A stretch of DNA of 64,000 bases from contig NC_092338.1 in assembly GCF_046630445.1 (NCBI RefSeq), positions 151,762,501 to 151,826,500 on the forward strand. The letters are read 5' to 3'. Shown here piece after piece: positions 11,601 to 23,614 of the stretch. Below the pieces are notes generated by a model. That model was not told the origin of the DNA, did not search any database, and was given only the letters and a program-made list of their open reading frames with translations. This stretch comes from Rutidosis leptorrhynchoides. Lineage: Eukaryota > Streptophyta > Magnoliopsida > Asterales > Asteraceae. The number at the start of each line of letters is the position of its first letter. Within the stretch, counting starts at the first letter, position 1. Position numbers and translations under genes: made by a program.

Positions 11601-13135
11601 CCCTTACGGAGTAGTTTTCTAACCTTAAGGCACGAAATGAGATTGAGTCTGGTGCAACTCTTATCGCCATAAACAATCAAAGGTTCACCATTCTCGATAG
11701 GAATTCGGATTGCGTTAAGATCACAAAGGATGTGAGATTTCGTTTTGACTAACCAATTCATACCGATTATTACATCAAAGCTTCCTAGTTCCATGGGTAT
11801 CAAGTCAATTTCAAATTCCTTACCCAAAATGTTTAACGCACACCCCCGGTAATATGTGTTGGCACTTAATAGTTTCCCGTTAGCCACTTCAATGGTATAA
11901 GTGGTATCTAATGGAAGAGGTGGAGTGCTAAAAGAATGAGTCAAAGTCTTGGATACAAAGCATTTATCGGCACCCGAATCGAATAAGCAAGAGACATAAG
12001 AATTGTTGAGAAGAAACGTACCCGTGACTAGTTCAGTGTCATCCCGGGCTTCCTCGGTGTTGATGTTAAAAGCTCGGCCGCGCGTATTGGGGTTATCTTT
12101 CTTCTTTGGGCATGCATTTCTATAATGACCCGTTTGGCCACATTCGTAACAAGTGCCCGTCTTTGGTGCATTGGGCCACTTTCGAGCGACGGGAGTGGCA
12201 CTTTTACAATCGTTGGCCTTATGACCAATTCCTTGGCACCGATGGCAAATTAGCTTACTACATTCGCCAAAGTGATGTTTGTTGCATTTGTTGCAAAAAG
12301 GTAGATTCCCGGCATAACCCTTCTTGCCGTCGAAAGTGAAAGATTTCTTGGCAAAGTTGTTGTTGCTTGATTGGGAGGGTTCCCACTTTCTTTTGTTGCC
12401 GCCCGATTTATCCTCGGCCTTAGGTGCCGGAACTACGATTTCGTCAACCGTTTCAATTAGTTGGCGAGCCATGTTCATAGCGGCTTGATGAGTAGTGGGT
12501 TTGGATGACATCACCCCTTGTTTGATGCTTTTTGGAAGACCGAGCATGTAGAGCTCAATCCTTTGAGATTCGGGGTTAACAAGATTAGGACACATCAAGG
12601 ATAGTTCGGCGAAGCGTTGATTATAAGCCTTAAGATCGTTTCCGACCGCTTTCAAAGCTCTTAATTCTTCCTCAAGTTTTCGGGTTTCTTCGCGCGGAAA
12701 ATATTCAACAATCATCTTTTCCTTTAGATCGGCCCAAGAGAGGGCATGAGCTTCATCGGTACCCACCGATTGAACATAGGTGTTCAACCATGTTAGAGCA
12801 ATTCCGGAGAAAGTGTGAGTGGAGTATTTGACCTTGTCTTGGTCCCGACAACCGCTTATGCTAAAGACGGCTTCCGTTTGCTCAAACCATCGGGTGAGCA
12901 CGACCGGTCCCCCGGTTCCATCAAAAGTGTGAGGTTTGCACCCCATGAAAGCTTTATAGGAGCATCCCTCGTTTGAGTTTCCAGCTCCATTGTTGTTGTT
13001 GTTGTTGTTGTTGTGGTTGTTATTATTATTGTTGTTGGATGAGTGACCGGCCATGGCCGCATCTACGGCGGTGGCTATCATCCGTTCAAGAGCTTGTTCG
13101 GGAGTTTCATTGCGGCGTACACGACGAGGAGCCAT
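8666..13135 (-). CDS. Element B gag-pol polyprotein (Tekay chromovirus)
   Basis: Intact frame of about 1489 residues from the [10 protein letters not shown] start; an in-frame ATG nine codons upstream (13162) is less family-like. Positions below count from that upstream Met. Order of domains: Asn-rich N-terminus, gag core (about 70-250), zinc knuckles [14 protein letters not shown] and [14 protein letters not shown] (about 300-360) plus a shorter [12 protein letters not shown], aspartic protease LFDSGAD (about 392), reverse transcriptase with catalytic FIDD (about 731), RNase H (YCDAS at about 877), integrase HHCC (about 1068-1105) and DDE core (MDFITK, SDRDG, GQSERT), and a C-terminal chromodomain-like segment ending KYPHLF. 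The polyprotein would package, copy and integrate the element; the chromodomain class is known to direct insertion toward particular chromatin. The gag-protease-RT-RH-INT order fixes it as Ty3/gypsy, and the tail plus iMet PBS point to Tekay. Confidence 0.96.
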   Translation of the reverse strand: MAPRRVRRNETPEQALERMIATAVDAAMAGHSSNNNNNNNHNNNNNNNNGAGNSNEGCSYKAFMGCKPHTFDGTGGPVVLTRWFEQTEAVFSISGCRDQDKVKYSTHTFSGIALTWLNTYVQSVGTDEAHALSWADLKEKMIVEYFPREETRKLEEELRALKAVGNDLKAYNQRFAELSLMCPNLVNPESQRIELYMLGLPKSIKQGVMSSKPTTHQAAMNMARQLIETVDEIVVPAPKAEDKSGGNKRKWEPSQSSNNNFAKKSFTFDGKKGYAGNLPFCNKCNKHHFGECSKLICHRCQGIGHKANDCKSATPVARKWPNAPKTGTCYECGQTGHYRNACPKKKDNPNTRGRAFNINTEEARDDTELVTGTFLLNNSYVSCLFDSGADKCFVSKTLTHSFSTPPLPLDTTYTIEVANGKLLSANTYYRGCALNILGKEFEIDLIPMELGSFDVIIGMNWLVKTKSHILCDLNAIRIPIENGEPLIVYGDKSCTRLNLISCLKVRKLLRKGCFAILAHVKKVESDEKHIDDVPIVSDFSDVFPDELPGLPPHRPVEFQIDLIPGAAPVARAPYRLAPSEMQELQSQIQELLDRGFIQPSHSPWGAPILFVKKKDGSLRMCIDYRELNKLTVKNRYPLPRIDDLFDQLQGSCVYSKIDLRSGYHQLRVKGEDVSKTAFRTRYGSYEFLVMPFGLTNTPAVFMDLMNRVCKPYLDKFVIVFIDDILIYSKNEEEHEQHLRLVLELLRQEQLYAKFSKCEFWLKEVQFLGHVVSDQGIKVDPTKIEAISKWETPTTPTHIRQFLGLAGYYRRFIENFSLVARPLTALTHKGKKFIWVTEHESAFQILKTKLTTAPILSLPEGNDDFVVYCDASKHGFGCVLMQRTKVIAYASRQLKIHERNYTTHDLELGAVVFALKMWRHYLYGTKSTIFTDHKSLQHIFDQKQLNMRQRRWIETLNDYDCELRYHPGKANVVADALSRKERAVPLRVRALNITIHTNLNSQIRVAQDEALKDENISLEHLNVLTSRFEVKETGLRYFAGRIWVPSYGDLRSLILDEAHKSRYSIHPGANKMYHDLKQLYWWPNIKRDVATYVSKCLTCSKVKAEHQRPSGLLRQPEIPQWKWERITMDFITKLPKTTGGYDTIWVIVDRLTKSAHFLAMKETDKMEKLAQLYIKEIVARHGVPLSIISDRDGRFVSRFWRTLQEALGTRLDMSTAYHPQTDGQSERTIQTLEDMLRACVVDFGKAWDKHLPLAEFSYNNSYHASIKAAPFEALYGRKCRSPLCWAEVGDVQITGPELIHETTEKIVQIRDRLRTARSRQKSYTDKRRNDLEFQVGDRVMLKVAPWKGVIRFGKRGKLNPRYIGPFEILERIGTVAYRLDLPPQLNSVHPTFHVSNLKKCLAELDIVIPLEELTIDDKLHFVEEPVEIVDTSVKTLKQSRIPIVKVRWNAKRGPEFTWERQDQMQRKYPHLFVNSETQDLEEGTTTTTPT

Positions 13136-13249
13136 TGTTCCTTCAAGACACAAGAATATCATTGATTAGTATTCTCAATAATACTAACCGTGATATAGAA
13201 TAAAGATAAAGAGAAGTTTTTCCTCGACTCGCCTTAAATTCTTTATGCC

Positions 13250-13333
13250 ATAATGTCGGAACGTTCATATGAGTCACCGTAATATAATCCCGGAAATTAT
13301 ATTACCCTGATTCATATGTGCATTCGACATTAT
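13250..13333 (-). other. Long imperfect hairpin in B leader (candidate packaging or dimer signal)
   Basis: Inner arms 13266-13288 and 13296-13318 pair at 20 of 23 positions around a 7-base loop. Outer arms ATAATGTCG (13250-13258) and CGACATTAT (13325-13333) extend the stem across an internal loop. It lies between PBS and gag start, where packaging signals sit in many retroelements. The role is inferred. Confidence 0.5.
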
Positions 13334-13544
13334 TCTATAAAGTCAAGGTGGCGTGTCAATCAAATTAAACAACGTGAGATTAAGATGAACTAAGAGTAGA
13401 TATGAGTAGAAACGTTCGAGTATAAATGCACAAGTAGTCAAGTAATTCCTACTTCAAGTCTATATGCCGGTTGTAGTCTAGACTCACCAATGTACCCTAT
13501 GACTCGGGGTCGACACCAATGAACTCTAAATCCCTACAACCAAC

Positions 13545-13556
13545 GCTCTGATACCA
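13545..13556 (-). promoter_or_regulatory. Primer binding site of B (initiator Met-tRNA)
   Basis: Minus-strand TGGTATCAGAGC, two bases inside the 5' LTR end at 13559. It matches the 3' end of plant initiator tRNA-Met, the usual primer of chromoviruses. Confidence 0.93.
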
Positions 13557-13558
13557 TC

Positions 13559-15938
13559 TGTAGCGACCCGACCAAATCATGTTTGACGGCGCCGTCTACT
13601 TAGGTCCCGTTACGTGGTCATAAGTCTTTAAGACAAAGTTTGACCAAAATATGTCGCCTTCATTTCAAAATAAAGATTGTTCCCAAAGTTTACAAGAATT
13701 GTTCAACCAATAGTTAAGTTACAACGTTATAATACGAATGAAATCTAGGCGACACGGTTTAAAATAAAGTCAAAAGACGCTCCATGAAATGCACATATAC
13801 TCGACATCCAATGCAAGTATCAAATAATGAGCGGAAGCATGTATCATGTATCGTTCAAGGACCTGAGAAAAACATAGAAATCTGTCAACGAAAACGTTGG
13901 TGAAATCATAGGTTTAAGTAAGTAAGTACAAGTGAACCACAAGATTTGCATCAATGAAATAGTAGTAATACATTCCAAAAGTTTGTTTCACGAGCACCCA
14001 ATTATCAATGCTTAACATTTCCTTCCATTGAACCCCATCACTTAGTGCTAGAACATACACTGTTTCTCGAAAATATATTTCATTCGTAAACGGTAGCGAA
14101 CCGTTTGAATGAGGGTTTGTCAAACCCATATGGATCCATACAACATAAGTTCTCGCTTACACCCGGCAAGTGTAACTAATGATAATCGAATTGAGGATTT
14201 TGTTCTAAACTCGTATGTAGAATGTTTGTTTTCCTGTACTTGTGTTCACTTAGTAAAAGAAATGTTTATGTTTTCTCATCCCAAATGTAAGTTCAAAAAG
14301 AGTAAAAGTGGGACTATGATCTCACCTTGAGTGCACGAGTAGTAAAGTACTTCAACAAGTAAACGTGTGCAAAGAACAATGCTAGTCTTGACCTAAACAA
14401 ATAGGTCGTATCAATAACGGTAAACACGATAGGTCAAAGATGTTCAATTAGTCCTATGGCTCGTTAAGACTCGATCTTAATAGCATGTGAATCAAATTGT
14501 CATGTTTCATGCAAGATACAAGTATAAAAACATGTTAGAACGATTGCACAATTATTTGGTTAAGTTTGATTAAAAGTCAACTTGGTCGGGTCAAAGTCAA
14601 CAGAAAAGTCAACGGGGTCGGGTTGGATATCCGACAATTTTTCTAAGTTATATAATCATATATGAGCATGTTGGCCAAGTTTCATGTTAATCGGAGGTCC
14701 GTAGCATAGCAAACATTTTCATGTCAAATGACCAAAGCGAACAGCCAGTTTTAGGCAAACGGGACGGCGTCCCAAGTTGCTAGACGGCGTCCCAATATGA
14801 AGGTTGGGACGGCGTCCCAGGTTGCTAGACGGCGTCCCAATATGAAGATTGGGACGGCGTCCCGTGATGCTAGACGGCGTCCTGATCTTCTCTCAGGCCC
14901 TGTTTGCTGTATTCCTCAAATGGACGAACCAAAACACAAACAATCACATTTTATGATCCGCAAACAATTAGAACATGTATTTTATATCATCGGAAAGCTC
15001 TTTCGACAAGGAACGCAACTAAGCACTTTTCATCAAGCAAAAACATAATATACTATAACCGAAATCCCGTCAAGTGATCAATAGAGGTTTATTTTCAAGT
15101 TTCAAGTTTATCAATTGAAATTTAAGTTTCGGGAATCCAATTTATACATATGATATGCCGTTTTGAAGGTAATGAAACATGTAACACAACTAAACACTTA
15201 TCAATAACATTAACAAGCATTCAACGCATCAAAAGTTCATCTAAAGCTTATCAAACCCTAATCCAAGTTCACAAAATCACTAATCATGTTCTTGGAGTTT
15301 CCTTAATTAACCTATACATCAAAACGAAGCTAATGATACTAGGAACACAATTAGAACATGAACTTTTAACATCTAACAACATATGATCATCCAAAATTCA
15401 AGAACAACACACCAAAATTCAAGTTCATGCTAGTTACACTAAAACAACGAGATCGAGCATACAAATTACATACACGACATCACAATGAGCCATAGACACT
15501 AACTAACACCATTTCAAGTCAAAAACACGAATTTAGAGAAATCTAGAGTTTTAGAAATGTTACCCAAACGAGATGAAGTTGGTACCAAAATGAAGAGGAT
15601 GAAGAGAGGATCACGAATATGTAATCTATTTTGTTGTAAGCCTCCTAGATCGGATTTAGATGATGATTGAATGAATTTTGTAAATGGGTGTGTGTTCTTG
15701 CTAGAGAGAAAGAGAGAGAGGGAGATGATAATGAATGGGTGAAAGGGGTTTGACCCTTTGACCTAGTCAAGGGTTTGATCCCTTGTCAAGTTTAGTCCCT
15801 CAACTTTCGTTCGGGTGCGTGAATTACCTAAACGAGATAATTTAAAACGCTTATCAACGGGAGATGTTATAAACATATAACGGACTTTATATTAGTATAA
15901 CGGAAAAATAAATGGAAAAAAAAAGGCGGGATGTTACA
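13559..15938 (-). mobile_element. Element B 5' LTR
   Basis: 2380 bp, nearly identical to 6250-8630; visible differences include 7512/14821, 7576/14885 and the length of an A run near the end. As the 5' LTR it should carry the active promoter. The telo-box complement is at 15253-15261. Confidence 0.95.
14761..14882 (-). repeat. GGGACGGCGTCCC array in the 5' LTR of B
   Basis: Same 45-bp periodic array as 7452-7573. In one unit the T found in the 3' LTR copy (TAGATGGCG) is C here (TAGACGGCG), as expected for loss of a CpG by deamination in the other copy. Confidence 0.85.
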
Positions 15939-16809
15939 TAATATATAGTTTAAATATCATCGTTTTATATTTTTAAATATTTTTAAAAGATTTATTAGAG
16001 TAAATAATATAATTTATTTTTTAATAAATAAAATTTTATATTAAATTTATATAATAAAATATACTTTTATATATATTAAGTAATAAAATTTATAGGGTTC
16101 ATTTAATATCATAAAGATAATATGATAGGTATTATTAAAGTAAGTTATTACACCTAGTAAAATATGTTTGTATCACATATTTATTTGATAAAATAATATC
16201 TATAATGATAGTAAGTAAAAGTTGTATTATTTTGTAATAATAATTATTATTATAAAAATATCAATATTTATAATTACTAAGATGACATTATGATAAAACG
16301 ATAATTCTAATTATTATAACTTTAATATTTACGATAATTTTTAATATTATCTTTAAAATAATAATTCTATTTAAAATAATAATAATAATGATATTTTATA
16401 ATAAAAATGACATTTCTATTAAAATGATGATTTTTGTTAAAATGATAGTTTTAATACTAACGATACTTTTAATAATAATAGTAATGATAAAAATAATAAG
16501 AACGATAATTTTATCTAAATCAATATCTTATAATATTTTAATTTCATCATGATACTCTTACTCATTATTTCCTAATCGTTTCGTTTAACAGCTTTTAATC
16601 GTCTTTTATATCGTGTTCATAATAATGATAATAATAGTAATCAAAATAATTAGGTGTTACAAATATTTGTTTTAATTACACTAATATTAATAATGATAGT
16701 TACTATAACATTATTAACGATAATACTAATAATTATTTTAATGATAACATAGTAATAATAATAATAACAATAACAATAACCATTTTTAAATAATGATATA
16801 TATATTAAT

Positions 16810-16820
16810 AATGATAATAA

Positions 16821-16901
<81 letters not shown>
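16810..16901. repeat. (AAT)n microsatellite in LTR C
   Basis: About 30 near-perfect AAT units within a wider AT/ATT-rich tract. Confidence 0.95.
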
Positions 16902-16902
<1 letters not shown>

Positions 16903-17647
16903 TTTAACGATAATAACGATAGTAATAATAAAAAAAATAACAATTTTTAATGATAAATCCCTTTTATTGATAAAGATAATAATAATGATAATAATAAGAT
17001 AAAACTAGAACGACGATAAAAACGACGATAATAATAATCATTTTTAATAAAAATATCAAAAATTCAATTGATTATAACTTCTAATCTGTTCATCGAAACC
17101 ATTCGATATCTAAAGGAAAAGTTCTTAATTTTTCGCTAGCTTTCCAAGGACATGCATATCTTATACCTTATCTCAACCGCAAGTGTAACTAATTCAATAT
17201 TCAACCTAACCTGTCTAAGGGTAATATCAAAAGTACAAGCATGCATAATCCTAAATACTCGAGCACTAGTCAGGGATACACTATTAGTATGTAAAAGTTA
17301 AATTATGAGTACTCACGTATCAATATTGAGATTCAATATTGCAGGAAAGGTACGTAGACGCAACGGAAATGATAAACACTATATTGACCTCACGGGCATA
17401 CCCATGAACCATACTCAATCACCTCCATAGCTATAACCCATAATTTCCTTAATCCTATCCTACTCGAAAAACAATTTCGAAATCACTCGGACAGCACTCT
17501 GTCGTAATATTTTATGTATACTAATAATATCTTGAAATAATACGGAGTAAATATATATATGTAAATCGATTGAGAGAGTTTAGAGAAAAATATTTTCAAG
17601 TTTCTATGAAATAATGAAACCTATTGAATTCTATTTATAATAGATTT

Positions 17648-17801
17648 TTGAATTATTAAAGTGAATTATTAAATTACGAATTATTAAAGTGAATTATTAA
17701 AGTATGAATTATTAAAGTGAATTATTAAAGTATTAATTATTAAAGCATGAATTATTAAAGTGAATTATTAAAGTATGAATTATTAAAGTGAATTATTAAA
17801 G
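17648..17801. repeat. Minisatellite of GAATTATTAAAGTGAATTA-type 28-bp units
   Basis: About five to six degenerate copies of a 28-bp unit, itself a dimer of GAATTATTAAAGT(G/AT). No coding potential. Confidence 0.85.
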
Positions 17802-18557
17802 TTAAAGTAAAGTAAAAATAAAGTAAAGGTAAAGTTTAAGTATAGTAAAAGTATAAAACTATGTACGTATAATACGCGTATAAATATATATAATATTAAT
17901 TTAAATCGTTATGTATATTTAATAAAATAAAATATAAATATCGTTATCTTTATCATACTAGTTAAGTAATGAGTTGTCAAAAGTGGTTCTAGATATTTAT
18001 AAAAGTTATATACGTTTTAATAATAAAGTTCTTTTTAAACTGAAAACATTTTTGTACGTTTGAAACTAAATAGATCAATCGAGTCTTTATGAGATTCAAT
18101 CTTCCACTATCCTTTGTCTAGTTCTCAATGATTGACAATTTGTTCTTATTTATAAATCACTTTACTATTTTTCGAATATTGTTAAAATGGAAAGATTTCT
18201 CAAATCAACGTGGGCCTTTCAACAGAGACTTGTAATCATAATTCAATATATCTGATAATTCAATCATTTGATCTTATCTTCTAATTCCATTGATAAACAT
18301 TTTGAAACAGATACAATCATATAAAGTATTTAATCTAATATTTTGTTTACGTTTCAAGTTATAATATATATACACATATACATATATAATCATATTCGTT
18401 TAATGGTTCGTGAATCATTAGAACTTGGTCGAGGTTGAATGAATGTATGAACATAGTTTAAAATTCTTGCAATTTAACTTAACAAATATTGCTTATCGTG
18501 TCGGAAACATATAAAGATTAAAGTTTAAATTTGGTTGGAAATTTCCGGGTTGTCACA

Positions 18558-18592
18558 GTACCTACCCGTTAAAGAAATTTCATCCCGAAATT
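18558..18592 (-). promoter_or_regulatory. Polypurine tract and conserved palindrome of C
   Basis: Minus strand: the 18-bp palindrome with one substitution (18575-18592), then TTTAACGGGTAGGTAC, then the LTR at 18557. It is retained although C has no gag-pol frame. Confidence 0.72.
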
Positions 18593-18949
18593 TGAGTGGA
18601 AAGGTCGTGAATGATAATAAGTATGTTTTCATGATGCATACGGGCTGAAAATTAGAGTTTTATCATCAGCAAATAATTTGGATAAACAATCCATTTATAT
18701 GAAGAGTACGAATGAAGCTAACATAGAAGAGTGAAATGAGTAAGTGTAGATTCATCTTATCATTTGACGTAGATATGATTGATTCCCAGATTTCAAGGGA
18801 TTTGAAGAAAATCTTCTTAATAAGATTTGACTCTCCGGTAATCAAGGGAATTAGGATCCGCTTTAAATGCGATTGTCCATTTTAATTGTTCTGTCAGAGA
18901 TTTTCTTATAAATTCACCTCCTTCGTTTTCTTACAACTCACACCTTCTG

Positions 18950-19555
18950 TTGATGCATTTTATGCAAGTCCCTAGACATCTACCCACGTCCATTGCAGGT
19001 ACAACAGTTTACAGGCCACCATGATTGCTCGTTATTATCATATCTGTGTTTGTATGTGGTTACAGGAACTGCAGGAACGAGATTTAGATGTTTGACTATA
19101 TTAGACTTAGTCAGACGTACGAGTGAAGCCTCACTAGTACGTCTGACAGGCTCATACGCACGGTTGATGCTGAGCTAAGTCACAATTACAACCTAAATGA
19201 GAAGACACGAGTGAGTGATCACCCGTACAGCTGATGAAGCTAACTCGTACGTGTGATGAATGAATCGTATGGGTGAGTCAACAGCAGAGGTATATAAAGT
19301 CTTATATTCTTCATTTTAGGTTAAGCCTCTCATTTGATACACACACTTAGATCTAGTGAGCTCCTCCGATTCTCTCTCAGTCCAAATCACCCAGGTGGTG
19401 AATAATAGCTCTAGGTGTTGATCTAATCACACTTGATTTAGTTGTGGTTTGACTAAATTAATCAAAAAAAACTTAACCTATTCACTAGAGGGTTTGATTC
19501 ACTTATTCCGCCATTGTGTGAGTTAAATCTGTTGATTTCTAAGTTCCTAGTCATG
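18950..19555 (+). mobile_element. Solo-LTR-like insert inside C
   Basis: Starts near TGTTGATGCATTTTATGCAAG and has no counterpart in the matching part of D. It contains a strong inverted repeat (19111-19146), TATATAAA at 19291-19298 and a leader-like CT-rich region after it, an LTR promoter layout. I could not identify a clear target duplication, so both ends are approximate; the start resembles Copia LTRs. Confidence 0.45.
19111..19146. repeat. 16-bp inverted repeat with 4-bp loop
   Basis: TCAGACGTACGAGTGA and TCACTAGTACGTCTGA pair at 15 of 16 positions around AGCC. Further CGTACG-like words follow up to about 19270, upstream of the TATA box. Confidence 0.8.
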
Positions 19556-21605
19556 TTTCATCGCTTTCTATTCTTTCCCCCTCAACTCATATTTTAAAGT
19601 ATTCATCAATATGCTCCATCCAGTTCTGATTCTCGATATACTTCTAACTTTCATATCGGCCATTCTTCTTTTTTATCTACCGCCAGAAGAATCTATTTAC
19701 TTCTACTATACTCTTGGGTTTATAGTGTTTCTAGTTCTCCCGTGTCTTTATATTGCTATATGCATCGATATATATGGTTTATAATTTCTGGTTTGTCGTT
19801 GGGATTTATATGTTCCCTTATATTTCGAAGTCTCTGCTTCTGTCTTCTATAATCATTATCATTCACAGTTAATGCTCTCTTTTATTTGCTGTAATTTATA
19901 CCCCAATTTCTATTTCGGAGTTTTGTCCTTTCGTTTCTTCTTCTTGCGATTAAGCACCGCTTGTAATGGTCCAGAATTCACAGATATGAATTTTGGAATG
20001 AACATTGTTAATGTTCTAGGAAGGAAATTGTGATGGCACGATTTTGACTTGTCAAATTACTAGAATACCTTGGAAAAGGCCGAATCATCAAGAAATATTT
20101 TCTTGATATTTTAGAGGTTAAATAGAATATAAGAGTTGTATAACATGGCACATGATGATGTTATGATTTGTGAATCATCACGTTCCATTTAGAAACTCAG
20201 CATGACTTACTGTAATATAATCACATTGATCAAGTGTCATTATATTATACTAATTCATGCTTCAGTTCCCAACATTACTTCAAAATATTCCTATTTTAAA
20301 CTTGAATGTTTCAGAATTTAGAAACTAAAATAGTTTCTTTTATGATGTAATACAGATAGCGCGAAGAGGTAAATGATTTCAAATAAGAAAAATTAAGAAA
20401 ATATCTTCAGAAATATGGAGGATATTTATAATGAAAGATATGATGATATTTTAGAATTTCTAATATCAGAGGATGATGAAGAATATTGTACGCAGAGGTT
20501 TAGAGTCAGGAGCAAGGTATTCATTAATGACTTCAGCAGGTACTGAATCATTTGGATCCTTTGAAGTCAGGTTCAGTCTTTGTAATTTGTCCACAGCCTC
20601 TTTCCTACTTTGCTCAATCCGTTTTCCAGTTCCAAAACTTCTCTTTTTCTGCGCTTTGCCAGCACACTTAATCATTATCATCCAGCTTTTACCGTTTAAA
20701 GTCGTTTATAGTTTTTGCTGCTTCATCAGCATTTTTTTTCCATTTTCGGAGAACCAATTCGTAGTTCGGAGTGTTTTTCAGAAACTTCACATTCAAATTA
20801 AGTCCAGAAGATAGACATTATATATACACATATAATTGTTGGCGTAGACATCCTGCGAGATTTCAAAATACTGATTGCTAATTCCCAATGATTCGTATGG
20901 CAATTCTCATTACAAGATGCGAATGAGTAAATGATGGGGTTTCAATGAATAATTATAATGACTTTTGGAAGAGGCTAAAGTCAAAGGGTAATGAAGTTGT
21001 TGGTACATTTGCTAATAATGTGGTGGAATGTAAAAGGTTCCCTGGTAACGATGGTGTATATCTCAAGGTTATAATAAGGTTAGTCTGACTGAAAAGTCGA
21101 AGTTGACTTGCTGGAGCTGTGACAAAACTGGCTACTTTGAATAGGAGTCGCAAAGTTATTTTTGCTAATAAATGTCAAAGAATCTGACGCAGATACGTTG
21201 TTTAAACTTTTACTTTGGTTTCAAGAGTTTTCGGGTACATAACTGTGGGTAACATGTGGTTGGATCATCATCTCGATTGCTCATCATTTGAAGTGTCTTC
21301 AGAAATTTTCGAAGGGTTTGAACACAGATTGTAATCGTTAACATACATTTGATGTTCTAACACAGTTTTGAAGTCAAAATATAGCTTGTGAAAGATGTAA
21401 GGATCTAAGAGTGATGATTTTGGTCATATCTCAAGTTGAATTTTGAGATTTCAAAATCAGAATATGTAATTAAATTTTGAATGAGTATGGTTATTTTGAT
21501 TTCTATAAAAGAATGTATATTGTTGTGAAAGTAGGGAGTATAATGGATGATTTGCTGAATCAGATTCGAAGAATGTAACATATTAATTGTGAATTTATAT
21601 ATCTC

Positions 21606-21635
21606 TCGGGTATTACCTACCCGTTAAAAAAAATT
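21606..21635 (-). promoter_or_regulatory. Second polypurine-like site inside C
   Basis: Minus strand TTTAACGGGTAGGTAATACCCG repeats the true polypurine tract sequence (ACGGGTAGGTA). D has it at about 30738-30760. A central polypurine tract is one possible reading. Confidence 0.4.
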
Positions 21636-22142
21636 CACAATTAATATTTTGTACAAAAGAATTTTATTACAGTCTTTATGAAAATGTATATATGTATATT
21701 TTCTTCAGATGTAACATAGATTTAATGAGTTAATGTTAAATTAAACTCATTTGATTTACGGTTGAAACTAGAATTGAATAATCCCTAAAGGCTTTAAAAA
21801 GTACATAACTTTTACGCAGTATTTCTTTAATGACATTGAAATTATGAATCAATACTTCGTTATTTGTTGATGTATGATGTTCGGTTCGTAGAATTCTTGT
21901 GAATTTCGCAAAGTACGAATGATGTTATCTGAAAAGTTTCGGGTACATCGATGATGAAAGTGTAAAATCAAATATATACTTGATTTATTATGAATTGGAA
22001 TTTGTTGAATTGCGACAGAAATTGTAGTTAACGCTGGTTAAGTTGCCGCCGAAGGACGTACATTATTGCATATTTGTAATATGAATTAACCGAGTAGTTA
22101 CGATTCACACACAATAGCTTAGCACAGAAAGATTTATTTCAA

Positions 22143-22150
<8 letters not shown>

Positions 22151-22197
<47 letters not shown>
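22151..22197. repeat. (AT)n microsatellite
   Basis: About 23 AT units after an A run. Confidence 0.97.
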
Positions 22198-22202
<5 letters not shown>

Positions 22203-22856
22203 CATATAATTTCTTCAGAGGGAATGAGTTAATTCTTCATAACTCGTTGATACAATATACATGTTATTGATTCGTAATGATGTCCACAGTGATTCTTGAA
22301 CTGACAGAGTTTGTGATGTTATCGGTGTTGTTGATTCGGATGTTGACTGTACTGACGATGCTGGTAACGCTGATGGTACTGTTGATGCTGTTGGTAAAGC
22401 AAGTTTAGCTTGTTAATCACACACCATTTTTGTCAGGGTTTCTACTCTTCCTTCTATCATTTTGGTTCGCTTAACTGATTTATGGTTAGGGCTAGATTAG
22501 ATAATCTCTAAGACTTTAGAGATTACATAATCACCGCGGAATGTTTCTCCAATGAAGTTATGAATTAATACTTCGTCAGTTATTGTTGTTGGTACTCCTT
22601 GGTATCTATGGTGCGTATGACGTTGATGCACGTGGGACAGATTGTGAAGTTGAGGTTTACGACGCGGTTGTGGTTGGAGGTGGTAATGGTACTGTTGGCG
22701 TTGATGATGGTGGTACTGGTTATGCTGCTGATGCTGCTGCTGGTGTTTGTAATCTCTGCACCATATTCTCCAAAGCCACTACCCGAGCGCAAAGCTCGTT
22801 GACTTCTTCTATTACACCGGGGTGATTGTCGGTTCGGACGAGCGGATAAATAAAAT

Positions 22857-23147
22857 CTAAAATTTGATATAATCGTGACGAGATACTCTGGAAATGAGCG
22901 AGAAATTGGTGTTTCGGACAGGTTCGCCGGTAAGTGCTTCAGGTTCTTCGTCAAGAGAGAAATGTGGTGGATGGAAGGGATCACCTTGTTCTTGTCTCCA
23001 ATGATTGAGGAGGCTACGAACCCATCCCCAATTCATCCAGAATAGGTGATGACTGATTGGTTGATCTATTCCGGTCACACTGCTTTCGGAGCTTGAATGG
23101 GATTCCATTTCGGAATCTGAGTGACTTAAACTGATGACGAATTCCAT
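22857..23147 (-). pseudogene. Ser-rich accessory ORF remnant of C
   Basis: About 96 codons beginning MEFVISLSHSDSEMES, about 455 nt downstream of the PBS. The acidic Ser-rich start (SSSESSVT) is shared with the shorter ORF of D at 29976. A further Leu-rich heptad-like stretch lies in another frame downstream. Position and style resemble the small ORF between PBS and gag in E. No known domain recognised; function unknown. It may be a decayed gag N-terminus instead. Confidence 0.4.
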
Positions 23148-23221
23148 TTCGTACGATTGGATAAAAGATTTTTTTTCGATATGAAATGATTTTGGCTAAC
23201 GGATGGTATTCTAATTACATA

Positions 23222-23224
<3 letters not shown>

Positions 23225-23273
<49 letters not shown>
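23225..23273. repeat. (AT)n microsatellite
   Basis: About 24 AT units in the C leader. Confidence 0.97.
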
Positions 23274-23275
<2 letters not shown>

Positions 23276-23600
23276 AAAGATTTCGTAGATTACGGAGGAC
23301 TTTGCGGGATATGTCAGGCAAAGTTTAAAGTAACAGATACGATAAGATATGATTTAGCAGATATGCTAAGATATGAATTTTTGTCTATACACTATTCATG
23401 CAATCAATGCAGCAAGACGTGTCTTAGACTAAAAATGATAAGCAGGTAATTTCCTGAGGATGATAAATAGTTAATTTTTGACACAAAATGATAAGCAAAA
23501 CTTTTGACATGTAGACACGGTCGAAGTCCAGACTCACTAATGCATCCTATCGACTTATCAGTTAGACACACTAATGCAGAACTGGTTTGCTAAGACCACC

Positions 23601-23612
23601 GCTCTGATACCA
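23601..23612 (-). promoter_or_regulatory. Primer binding site of C (initiator Met-tRNA)
   Basis: Minus-strand TGGTATCAGAGC, two bases from the LTR end at 23615. It is intact, so C could still be primed in trans. Confidence 0.92.
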
Positions 23613-23614
23613 AC

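Larger units (their letters stand above)
6250..15938 (-). mobile_element. Element B: complete Tekay-type Ty3/gypsy retrotransposon
   Basis: 9689-bp element with LTRs at 6250-8630 and 13559-15938, PBS at 13545-13556, a single intact gag-pol frame, and a polypurine tract next to the 3' LTR. The target duplication taata is perfect (6245-6249 and 15939-15943). The empty site is preserved in the other LTR of C at 24659-24663. LTRs differ by about three substitutions and one A-run indel (by eye), so insertion is recent. RT, RNase H and integrase motifs look intact, so B could be autonomous; expression cannot be judged here. Confidence 0.97.
15944..18557 (-). mobile_element. Element C 3' LTR, second segment
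   Basis: Continues 5201-6249 after the target duplication of B. It starts (minus strand) at 18557 with TGTGACAACCCGG beside the polypurine tract. Very AT-rich, with ATT/AAT microsatellite tracts (16810-16901) and a 28-bp tandem repeat (17648-17801). ORFs in the microsatellites are low-complexity and rejected. Confidence 0.85.
18558..23614 (-). mobile_element. Element C internal region, non-autonomous and pol-less
   Basis: About 5.05 kb between polypurine tract and PBS. It shows no RT, RNase H, integrase or protease motif in any frame. The only protein-like stretch is a short Ser-rich ORF near the PBS (22857-23147). D carries the same internal sequence inverted (29592-32103 and 24964-25802), so the coding loss predates their divergence and this is a family of large non-autonomous derivatives. 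Apart from the solo-LTR-like insert, microsatellites and a second polypurine-like site, I see nothing else in this stretch. Confidence 0.75.

Noticed and set aside
16650-17002. ORFs of Leu/Ile runs on both strands
   Set aside because: They are translations of an AAT/ATT microsatellite; no domain and both strands open.
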